IMG/VR virus record: IMGVR_UViG_3300045141_000081
Location: 1-20,933 of that record
Source: a virus
Length of the DNA stretch: 20,933 nucleotides
Reading direction: 5' to 3' (one strand)
In this document: positions 15,180 to 20,933 of the stretch, piece after piece
How positions within the stretch are numbered: position 1 is the first letter of the stretch
Layout of the letters: every line of letters begins with the position of its first letter
Notes under the pieces: generated by a model
Database searches by the model: none
What the model was told of the DNA's origin: nothing
What the model saw: the letters and a program-made list of their open reading frames with translations, nothing else
Made by a program: the position numbers and the translations under genes

Positions 15180-15620
15180 ATGCCGTTTGAGTATTTTGTC
15201 CGACCCTTTCAAACGCCTGATTCAAATGGGCGGGTCATCATTCCGTCCACGCCGTCAGGGCACGAAAGAGCGACGCTTACCTGGGGTGCGAAGACCAGCA
15301 GCTTGCCAGCGCCGGAACGTACCGGGACCAATGTGAATTGTTGCGGAGAAGAATTGGATGAGGGTGAACGGGACGGGGAGGTTCACAAAATCTCGTCAGT
15401 CGAATCACCGGGGCTGTTCGTCTTGGAACATCGGCCGACGCAAGTGAAGCTACGAAAGAAACACGAGGACAAATGCGCCGCTGACTGGAACCAGATGTCG
15501 GGCGTTGCGTCGGCCGTCGAGAGCGCCTTCTCCAGCCTCGAAGCCGATATCGAAGCGCAGGGTGCCGGGGCAGACGTGGATCACTGTAAGACCCAGGTGT
15601 TGCATCTTAATCCGGGGTGA
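15180..15620 (+). CDS. Tandem paralog 2 of an unrecognised tail-associated family
   Basis: 146 residues, the shortest copy. It shares the near-invariant N terminus (MPFEYFVRPFQTPDS; TPSGHERATLTWGAKTSSLP), the CC pair (C54, C55), and the helical block with C99 and C136 (KCAADWNQMSGVASAVESAF). Its centre (NCCGEELDEGERDGEVHKIS) is acidic and differs from copy 1, and it lacks the long C-terminal tail, ending shortly after DVDHCKTQVLHLNPG. Start supported by GAGGA at 15166-15170. Its 3' block is identical to copy 1 over 48 bases and to copy 3 over 35 bases, so it looks like a mosaic of the other two. Function unknown. Confidence 0.75.
   Translation: MPFEYFVRPFQTPDSNGRVIIPSTPSGHERATLTWGAKTSSLPAPERTGTNVNCCGEELDEGERDGEVHKISSVESPGLFVLEHRPTQVKLRKKHEDKCAADWNQMSGVASAVESAFSSLEADIEAQGAGADVDHCKTQVLHLNPG
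15466..15500 (+). repeat. 35-bp perfect repeat shared by paralogs 2 and 3 (copy in paralog 2)
   Basis: Identical to 15914-15948 and encodes the core of the CAADWNQMS block. A further 23-base identity joins 15522-15544 and 15970-15992. Confidence 0.85.
15543..15590 (+). repeat. 48-bp perfect direct repeat, copy 2
   Basis: Same 48 bases as 14994-15041, here in paralog 2. The corresponding segment of paralog 3 is quite different (LALESSWPSIDHC), so the identity is confined to copies 1 and 2. Confidence 0.9.
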
Positions 15621-15624
15621 TGAA

Positions 15625-16101
15625 ATGCCGTTCGAGTATTTTGTGCGACCTTTTCAAACACCCGACAGTCAAGGGCGGATCATCATTCCGTCCACACCCT
15701 CGGGCCATGAGAGGGCAACGCTGACCTGGGGGGCGAAGACCAGCAGTCTGCCGGCGGTAGAACAAAGCGGCACCAGCGTCGATTGCTGTAGTGAGCATTT
15801 GGAAGAAGTCGAGCGGAAGACTGAGCGAGTCAAAATTATAGACCAATTCAGTTCACCGGAAAATTATATGTTGGTTGATCGTGCAACCAGCGTAAAGCTA
15901 CGCAAGAAACATCAGGACAAATGCGCCGCTGACTGGAACCAGATGTCGTCCGTCGCTTCGGCTATTGATAGCGCCTTCTCCAGCCTCGAAGCGGATCTTG
16001 CGCTGGAGAGTTCTTGGCCGTCGATTGATCACTGCCATCAGCAGTTGCAATTACGACAGAACACCGTTCAGACACCGAATGATCCGAGACTTGCTCCATG
16101 A
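15625..16101 (+). CDS. Tandem paralog 3 of an unrecognised tail-associated family
   Basis: 158 residues from the ATG at 15625. The frame is open further upstream, but this ATG follows GGGGTGA (15614-15620) and gives the same N terminus as the other copies (MPFEYFVRPFQTPDS). The conserved blocks and all four cysteines (C54, C55, C100, C137) are kept. The centre is again different (DCCSEHLEEVERKTERVKII; FSSPENYMLVDRATS) and the tail is basic/Gln-rich (HQQLQLRQNTVQTPNDP). Its centre is AT-rich: bases 15841-15900 contain 25 G+C of 60. It overlaps the next gene by ATGA. Function unknown; the pattern of fixed ends and changing centre is what one expects of a binding protein under diversifying pressure. 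Confidence 0.75.
   Translation: MPFEYFVRPFQTPDSQGRIIIPSTPSGHERATLTWGAKTSSLPAVEQSGTSVDCCSEHLEEVERKTERVKIIDQFSSPENYMLVDRATSVKLRKKHQDKCAADWNQMSSVASAIDSAFSSLEADLALESSWPSIDHCHQQLQLRQNTVQTPNDPRLAP
15914..15948 (+). repeat. 35-bp perfect repeat shared by paralogs 2 and 3 (copy in paralog 3)
   Basis: Identical to 15466-15500 at the same place in the paralog alignment, offset 448 bases. It marks the most conserved helical block of the family. Confidence 0.85.
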
Positions 16102-16742
16102 TAACCGTCCCTAAACGGCGCCGTATCGTCAGGCCAACGGATGCGTCGCAGCTTACGTATCGATATGAGTTTCCGTTTCTGTTTGACCGCATCGTTGAGT
16201 TGCATACGAAACGCGATCCCGAGCAAGACCCTGAGCCGCCACCAGATCCGGGTGGACCGCCGCCAGCCCCACCGCCCTGCGTGTCCTCATGGGATTCGAG
16301 CGTGTTGGTGGACCGGCTTGGTCAGCCGATAGGAATCCCAGGTTATCTCTATTACGACGGCGACCTATGGATCAATCCGCCGCAGTGCTGCCCCCCTGCC
16401 TTTCTCGATGCAGATGGCAACCCGATATTATTTCCCGATGGCGTGGAGGGAGTATTTATTGACGGAAGCGGAAGCAGTGCTCTTATAGCGGGCGGAAATG
16501 CTAAGTCACTAACGCTCACTTTTAGTGGTCCGCTCGATGGTGTCGCCAAATGGCCGAGAACCTGTCCGAGTCAAACTCATACATATGATCCGGAAATTTG
16601 GGGAGCAGTAGTAACTGTTTCGATCGACGAGCTGGCCCTACCGGAACATGAGGCACATCAAGGTTGCGGAACGACTATAGAACCCTTCGGCACTAAGCGC
16701 ACTGAGGGTTCCGTCCTCGTTGAATTTGACTGCCCAGAGTAA
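16098..16742 (+). CDS. Cysteine- and proline-rich orphan protein, probable tail-tip accessory
   Basis: 214 residues, not recognised. A basic start (MITVPKRRRIVRPT) leads to an amphipathic stretch (YRYEFPFLFDRIVELHTK), then an acidic/proline linker (DPEQDPEPPPDPGGPPPAPP, 40-59), and a beta-rich C-terminal domain. Six cysteines: C61, the doublet C97-C98 (PPQCCPPAF), C156, C190 and C212. The last part (VVTVSIDELALPE; GSVLVEFDCPE) looks like a small beta-sandwich. It is coupled by ATGA to paralog 3 and ends seven bases before the fibre gene, so it belongs to the cassette between hub and fibre. A linker that ties a C-terminal binding domain to the tip is a guess. Confidence 0.65.
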   Translation: MITVPKRRRIVRPTDASQLTYRYEFPFLFDRIVELHTKRDPEQDPEPPPDPGGPPPAPPPCVSSWDSSVLVDRLGQPIGIPGYLYYDGDLWINPPQCCPPAFLDADGNPILFPDGVEGVFIDGSGSSALIAGGNAKSLTLTFSGPLDGVAKWPRTCPSQTHTYDPEIWGAVVTVSIDELALPEHEAHQGCGTTIEPFGTKRTEGSVLVEFDCPE

Positions 16743-16748
16743 CCCCTG

Positions 16749-19700
16749 ATGGTCGACATCACCTATCGCACGTTAGGTCCCTGGGGTTCCGGTAAAGGAG
16801 CCAACCTCCAGCCGTCAGAGGTTGACGCCAACTTCTATTCGTTGGCGACTGCGATCGTTGATCTGATCAACAATCCGGAGTCGCCGAACGGAATTGATTC
16901 GATAGCGGTCAGCGGCACGCAGATGACCATCACCTTGCAGGACGGCACGGTGCTTGGCCCTTACACCTTGCCGGTTCTGACCTTCCGCTGGCGCGGTGAG
17001 TTCGAGCCAAACGTCTATGCCGTGCTGGATGTTTTTACCGTCAGTCTCGGCAATACCGATGTGGCTGATCCGGCAACCGTTTCCTACGGTATCTATATGG
17101 TGCAGATCGCCGGCACCTATTCGCTGTTCGATCAGGGCGAGATGGTCGGCGGGGAACCCGTCTACAAGCAATTGTTCGGATCGACCGACAACAGTCTTGC
17201 CACGATGGGTGATGTTGATGTCATCGACCCGCTGGCGGATGGCGACGTTCTGCGCTGGAACGCAGGCACCAGTTTATGGACAAACTCTGCGCTCGGCTCG
17301 ATGGCGGTGCAAGCCGCCAGCGCGGTCAACATTTCCGGTGGGGTGTTCCACAACCTCGCCAACCCGCTGTTGCCCGGTGATGCTGTTAACAAAGCCTATG
17401 TCGATTCGCTGCCAGCCGGGATGACGATCGATCCCGGGCTGATGATGGCAAATACGCTGGCCATGGTCGGCCCGGCAATCGGCACCGAATTGTCGGATTA
17501 TCTCGATTATGTGCTTGGCACGACGATACGCGGAACGATGATGTACCGCGGCGGGGCGGGCTGGATCGCGCTACCGCCCGGTGCAAACGGACTATTCCTT
17601 CAGACCCATGATGCCGGTGCTGACCCTACCTGGGCGGTCGGCGGTTCCGGTGTCGTCTCGATCACCGCTGGCACTGGGATCAACACAGGCGGCGCGCCGA
17701 TCACCAACACCGGCACGGTGTCGCTGGCAACAATCGCCGATAGCAACCTGCTTGCGAATATCAGTGGCGTTTCGGCCGCGCCAGTGCCGGCAACGCTGAG
17801 TGCGTTGCTCGATCACTCCGCGTCGAACGTCCGCGGCTCTGTGCTGATGCGCGCGGGTGGCGGTTGGGTCGCATTGGCGCCTGGCATCAGCGGGTATTTC
17901 CTCAAAACGCAGGGCACTGGCGCCGATGTGATGTGGGATGCGCCGGCCGGCTCCGGCACCGTTACCTCGATTGCGGCTGGCACCGGCTTGACTACGGGCG
18001 GCGCGCCAATCACCGGCTCTGGCACGATCTCGTTTGCGACTACCGCGGATAGCAGCTTGCTCGCCAATGTCAGCGGCAGCACCGCCGCGCCGGCCGCGAC
18101 GAGCTTGACTTTGCTGCTCGACCATGTGCTGGGCACGGCGCAAGGCAGCATTCTTTATCGCAGTGCTAGTGCTTGGGTGCAGTTGACGCCGGGTACCAGC
18201 GGCCAAATCCTGACGACGGGCGGTACTGGGGCAAATCCATCATGGGCCAATGCGCCGGCCAGCCCGGCGATCGGCAGCCATCTGATACTGGCGAATATCA
18301 CGGGCGCATCGGCCGTCCCGATCGGCAACACGCTGTCGAACATCCTCGATGCCGTTATCTCGTCGACGCGCGGCACGCTGATTTACCGCACGAGCAGCGG
18401 CTGGACCGGGCTGGCACCGGGCACCGCCGGCCAGGTGCTCACGACCGGCGGTAGCGCCGCAGATCCGGCATGGGCGCCGGGCGGCAGCACCATCAGTGTC
18501 GGCGACACGCCGCCCGCCTCGCCAAGCCCCGGCGCCGGCTGGTGGGATAGTGCCGACGGGCAACTGTATATCCGCTATGACGACGGCAATTCGGCGCAAT
18601 GGGTGCCGGCAAGCAATCAGCCGGGGTCGCCAGGCCCGACCGGCGCGACCGGTGCTAGTGGCCCGGCAGGTCCGACCGGCAGCACCGGGCCGGCGGGACC
18701 GATTGGCACGATCGTCGCCGGCACTGGCCTCTCAGGCGGCGGCAGTACCAGCTCGGTCACGGTCAATCTCGCGACGCCTGTTTCGATCGCCAATGGCGGC
18801 ACGAGCGCAGCGACTGCGCCCGCGGCGCTGGTGGCGCTTGGAGCGGCGCCGCTTGCCTCGCCGGTCTTCACCGGCACGCCGTCGCTGCCAGCGGGCGCAA
18901 TTGGTATCACTGCGGCGGCCGGCGACAACGATACGAGCATTGCGACGACGGCTTTTGTGCAGGCGGCGGTAACGCCGACTGCAAACAATGTCGGGCGCAA
19001 TGTCCTGCACAACAGCATGTTCAATGTGGCGCAGCGCATTGGTCCGTTCACGACAAACAACGCGTACACACTCGACCGCTGGGTGATGGGCTTTGGCGGT
19101 GGCACGTTATCGGTGACGCAGCTTGCCTTGGCTGACGCCGATCGGACTGCAATTGGCGACGAGGCAGCCCGGAATTGTTTGCAAAGTGTTTGTGTCGCGG
19201 GAGGCGGCGTCGCTGATTTGGATTTTATCACTCAATATATTGAGGACATACGCCGTTTGAGCGGCAAAACGGTGACGGTATCGTTCTGGGCTCGGGCGAC
19301 TGCCGGGACGCCAAAGCTGGCGATCGAGTTGAACCAGAGTTTCGGGACTGGCGGATCGCCCTCGGCAAACGTCAGTACGATTGGCAGCCAAGCGTTTACC
19401 TTGTCCACCAACTGGACGCGGTATGTCTCGACGCCAATTGCGGTGCCGAGCGCGGTTGGCAAGACCTTTGGCACAACGGCAGGAACCGACGCCACCGCAT
19501 TGACATTATGGCAGAGTGCCGGTTCCACCTATGCAGCTCGCGCTTCCAACATCGGAACGCAGAGCTACACCTTGCAGGTATGGGGCATTCAGCTCGAAAT
19601 CGGCAGCGTTGCCACACCGCTCGAAAAGCCCGACCCGCAGCAGGATCTCGCGAAGTGTCAGCGGTTTTATGTAGGCAATGGCTACTTTTTTCTCGGTGCG

Positions 19701-19919
19701 TGGAATGGCGCAGGAAGTGCGTTTGCTGGCGTAGCCAGCTTTCCGGTGCAGATGCGAGCGGCTCCGACTATCGTGTTTACCGGTGCGCCGTCGCTGGTGA
19801 ATTGTAGTGTCTTGAATGCGTTCAATCCCAACCCGTTGAACTTTGTTTGTAATTCTGTAGCTACCGCCGCTGCCCAGACGCAAATTCTGACAAGTTTTAC
19901 CGCATCGGCGGATCTCTGA
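16749..19919 (+). CDS. Tail fibre with four internal repeats, collagen stalk and C-terminal binding domain
   Basis: 1056 residues. The N-terminal part (1-250) carries a virion-side domain (MVDITYRTLGPWGSGKGANL). Four repeats begin at D253, D355, D458 and D534 (102, 103, 76 and about 48 residues), each with an RG-x-x-x-Y/M-R start, a GW-x-x-L-x-PG turn and a GADPTW-like end. Then comes a module common in phage fibres (GDTPPASPSPGAGWWDS; YDDGNSAQWVPASNQ), a collagen-like stretch (625-651), a trimerisation-type segment (GGTSAATAPAALVALGAAPL; DTSIATTAFVQAAV, 683-740) and, from 750, a beta-sandwich of carbohydrate-binding type (NVLHNSMFNVAQRIGPFTTN; YTLDRWVMGF). Expected to be a trimer that contacts the host surface. 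There is no visible catalytic site of a depolymerase, though one could be hidden. Confidence 0.88.
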   Translation: MVDITYRTLGPWGSGKGANLQPSEVDANFYSLATAIVDLINNPESPNGIDSIAVSGTQMTITLQDGTVLGPYTLPVLTFRWRGEFEPNVYAVLDVFTVSLGNTDVADPATVSYGIYMVQIAGTYSLFDQGEMVGGEPVYKQLFGSTDNSLATMGDVDVIDPLADGDVLRWNAGTSLWTNSALGSMAVQAASAVNISGGVFHNLANPLLPGDAVNKAYVDSLPAGMTIDPGLMMANTLAMVGPAIGTELSDYLDYVLGTTIRGTMMYRGGAGWIALPPGANGLFLQTHDAGADPTWAVGGSGVVSITAGTGINTGGAPITNTGTVSLATIADSNLLANISGVSAAPVPATLSALLDHSASNVRGSVLMRAGGGWVALAPGISGYFLKTQGTGADVMWDAPAGSGTVTSIAAGTGLTTGGAPITGSGTISFATTADSSLLANVSGSTAAPAATSLTLLLDHVLGTAQGSILYRSASAWVQLTPGTSGQILTTGGTGANPSWANAPASPAIGSHLILANITGASAVPIGNTLSNILDAVISSTRGTLIYRTSSGWTGLAPGTAGQVLTTGGSAADPAWAPGGSTISVGDTPPASPSPGAGWWDSADGQLYIRYDDGNSAQWVPASNQPGSPGPTGATGASGPAGPTGSTGPAGPIGTIVAGTGLSGGGSTSSVTVNLATPVSIANGGTSAATAPAALVALGAAPLASPVFTGTPSLPAGAIGITAAAGDNDTSIATTAFVQAAVTPTANNVGRNVLHNSMFNVAQRIGPFTTNNAYTLDRWVMGFGGGTLSVTQLALADADRTAIGDEAARNCLQSVCVAGGGVADLDFITQYIEDIRRLSGKTVTVSFWARATAGTPKLAIELNQSFGTGGSPSANVSTIGSQAFTLSTNWTRYVSTPIAVPSAVGKTFGTTAGTDATALTLWQSAGSTYAARASNIGTQSYTLQVWGIQLEIGSVATPLEKPDPQQDLAKCQRFYVGNGYFFLGAWNGAGSAFAGVASFPVQMRAAPTIVFTGAPSLVNCSVLNAFNPNPLNFVCNSVATAAAQTQILTSFTASADL
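17505..18491 (+). repeat. Four imperfect ~76-103-residue coding repeats in the tail fibre
   Basis: Repeat starts at 17505, 17811, 18120 and 18348. Units share the order RGTMMYRGGAGWIAL, then a glycine turn, then TAGTGINTGGAPITNTGTVS and ADSNLLANISGVSAAP. The third lacks the middle ITxGTG block and the fourth stops after its first half, so the array shortens towards the 3' end. The divergence excludes a recent tandem duplication. Confidence 0.8.
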
Positions 19920-19920
19920 C

Positions 19921-20106
19921 ATGGCACAAGCAGCTTATCAACTCGTCGTACCGCTTCCCGGCGTGGAAATAGAAACCGTGCAGCGGTTCAGCGACGGCGC
20001 GTTCATCCCGTTCGATCCGGCGAACCGCGACTATCAGGAATACCTCGAATGGCTGGGCAAAGGTAATGTGCCAGATCCGGCACCAGAACCGCAGGGAGCG
20101 CCTTGA
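19921..20106 (+). CDS. Small tail-fibre-associated protein
   Basis: 61 residues, one base after the fibre stop. The centre (VQRFSDGAFIPFDPANRDYQ) and the following EYLEWLGKGNVPDPAPEP match a short motif seen again and again in small genes next to phage tail fibres, where it is found alone or at the start of fibre assembly proteins (a disordered beginning, then aromatic Y-x-x-Y-L-x-W helix, then Gly-Asn-x-Pro turn). It may be a chaperone for fibre folding or an adaptor for the fibre tip; sequence alone does not decide. No membrane segment or signal peptide. The coding density and position make it a real gene. Confidence 0.72.
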   Translation: MAQAAYQLVVPLPGVEIETVQRFSDGAFIPFDPANRDYQEYLEWLGKGNVPDPAPEPQGAP

Positions 20107-20132
20107 TGCCTGTGACTAGGCCCGCCGCATGA
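20106..20132 (+). other. Eight-codon mini-ORF linking the small fibre gene to the next fibre
   Basis: An ATG at 20106 overlaps the stop of the preceding gene (TGATG) and encodes MPVTRPAA before a TGA at 20130-20132, which itself overlaps the next ATG (ATGA at 20129). It could carry ribosomes across a 22-base gap with no clear ribosome site for the following gene. Coincidence is possible at this length. Confidence 0.3.
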
Positions 20133-20933
20133 TCGACTTTCCGAACAGCCCGACAGTCGGCCAGGTCTTTTCGAGCGGTGCGACCTCGTGGACGTGGGAC
20201 GGTGCAAAATGGGCCGCGACGAGCTCGGGCTCAGGCGGCGGCATCACTGACGCGCCGAGCGATGGGACCTCCTATGGCCGCCTGAACGCCAACTGGGCCG
20301 CAGTTGCGCCGCTCGCCAGCCCGGCGTTGACCGGCACGCCGACCGCGCCGACCGCGGCTGGGGCGACAAACACGACGCAGCTTGCGACGACGGCGTTCGT
20401 GCAGACGGCGGTGGCAGGGGGCGGTGGTGGAGCGGGCACTGCGCAAATCGACACCTATACATCTACCGGGACATGGACAAAGCCGGCCGGCGCTAAATCG
20501 GTGACCGTCATCCTCTACGGCGGCGGCGGCGGCGGCGGCTCGGGTCAGACCGGCGTAGCGGGAACCCAGCGCGGCGGCGGTACGGGCGGCGGCGGCGGCG
20601 CCTGCGTCACCCGCACCTTCCTTGCGAGCCATGTCGGCGGGACCGAAACGGTGACGGTTCCCGCGGCGGCGGCGGGCGGCGCAGTAGCGAGCGTCAGCGG
20701 TAATGCGGGCGGCAATGTCAGCTTCGGCACACGGCTTGTCGCGTATGGAGGAGGGGCAGGCGCCGCCGGCACCGGCTCAGTCTCCACGGGCGGCGGCGGC
20801 GGCGGCTCCGCGAGTGCGGGTGCCGGCGGCGGCGGCGGCGGCGTGCTGGGTGGATTACCGCAGACCTCGTTGACCCTGGTGGGAATCGGCGGTGCCGGTG
20901 GCAGTTCGCAGGCTGCGGGCGGCATGTCCGCCG
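20129..20933 (+). CDS. Second tail fibre / glycine-rich receptor-binding protein, 3'-truncated by window edge
   Basis: 268 codons are visible and no stop is reached. An upstream in-frame TAG (20117-20119) makes the ATG at 20129 the first possible start. The N terminus is a fibre-attachment motif (MIDFPNSPTVGQVFSSGATS; WTWDGAKW). Residues 60-95 repeat the trimerisation-type segment of the first fibre (APLASPALTGTPTAPTAAGA; TTQLATTAFVQTAV). From 112 a glycine-rich domain begins (TGTWTKPAGAKSVTVILYGG), with poly-Gly runs of 5-7 residues at 131-137, 153-157, 221-226 and 233-238. Glycine-rich fibre tips of this kind often present short variable loops on packed polyglycine helices for receptor binding. 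Receptor contact is inferred. Confidence 0.82.
   Translation, partial: MIDFPNSPTVGQVFSSGATSWTWDGAKWAATSSGSGGGITDAPSDGTSYGRLNANWAAVAPLASPALTGTPTAPTAAGATNTTQLATTAFVQTAVAGGGGGAGTAQIDTYTSTGTWTKPAGAKSVTVILYGGGGGGGSGQTGVAGTQRGGGTGGGGGACVTRTFLASHVGGTETVTVPAAAAGGAVASVSGNAGGNVSFGTRLVAYGGGAGAAGTGSVSTGGGGGGSASAGAGGGGGGVLGGLPQTSLTLVGIGGAGGSSQAAGGMSA
20519..20539 (+). repeat. (GGC)7 trinucleotide run in the glycine-rich fibre
   Basis: Seven consecutive GGC codons. Further in-frame runs: 20585-20599 (five), 20789-20806 (six) and 20825-20842 (six). Slippage would add or remove single glycines without a frameshift. Confidence 0.9.

Noticed and set aside
14577-16101. Repeat array considered as CRISPR or as att sites
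   Set aside because: The repeats are about 450-550 bases apart, sit in phase inside homologous coding sequence and differ in length, which fits paralogous genes and not a CRISPR array or attachment sites.
14577-16101. Diversity-generating retroelement considered as a source of the variable centres
   Set aside because: No reverse transcriptase, template repeat or adenine-biased substitution pattern was seen in the window; differences between copies include insertions and deletions of many codons. A system outside the window cannot be excluded.
1-20933. tRNA genes, integrase, lysis genes, anti-defence or toxin genes
   Set aside because: None was recognised by reading; coding capacity is filled by structural genes. 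A tRNAscan-SE run would be needed to exclude a tRNA formally.

Overview
This window holds the packaging and virion-structure half of a tailed phage genome, either a free phage or an intact prophage. All genes lie on the + strand, tightly packed, with many ATGA or TGATG start/stop overlaps. The family content is that of an HK97-type siphovirus: P27-like small terminase, HK97-like large terminase, HK97-fold capsid, gp6-like connector, gp10-like protein, tail tube, tape measure and fibres. The GC-rich sequence and the style of the hub, collagen-like and fibre proteins suggest a phage of Alphaproteobacteria, most likely Rhizobiales (Bradyrhizobium-like). That host guess is inference; there is no host gene, integrase, att site, tRNA, lysis gene or replication gene in the window.

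Layout. 1-1861: DNA packaging (terminase small subunit cut by the left edge, then large subunit). 1883-4478: head shell, namely one polypeptide combining prohead protease, coiled-coil delta domain and major capsid protein, then an Ig-like protein and a small charged protein. 4496-8258: portal, a collagen-like fibrous protein, head-tail connector, gp10-like protein and a tail-terminator-like protein. 8274-11413: tail tube, two tail-assembly-chaperone frames with a candidate -1 slippery site, and the tape measure. 11410-14572: a small tail-tip protein and an 897-residue baseplate-hub-like protein. 14577-16742: a lower-GC cassette with three tandem paralogs sharing nearly identical N termini, plus a cysteine/proline-rich orphan. 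16749-20933: a 1056-residue tail fibre with four internal repeats, a small fibre-associated protein, and a second glycine-rich fibre cut by the right edge.

Working together: the terminase packages DNA through the portal into a prohead matured by the fused protease. Connector, gp10-like and terminator proteins join the head to a tail tube whose length is set by the tape measure. The hub and fibres carry host recognition. The least explained part is the three-paralog cassette between hub and main fibre. Other notable points are a small beta module apparently inserted in both the tail terminator and the hub, the protease-capsid fusion with an internal start, and the portal lying downstream of the capsid. 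No stretch over 300 bases lacks a gene; the longest gap is 58 bases (3806-3863) and carries a strong UUCG hairpin.
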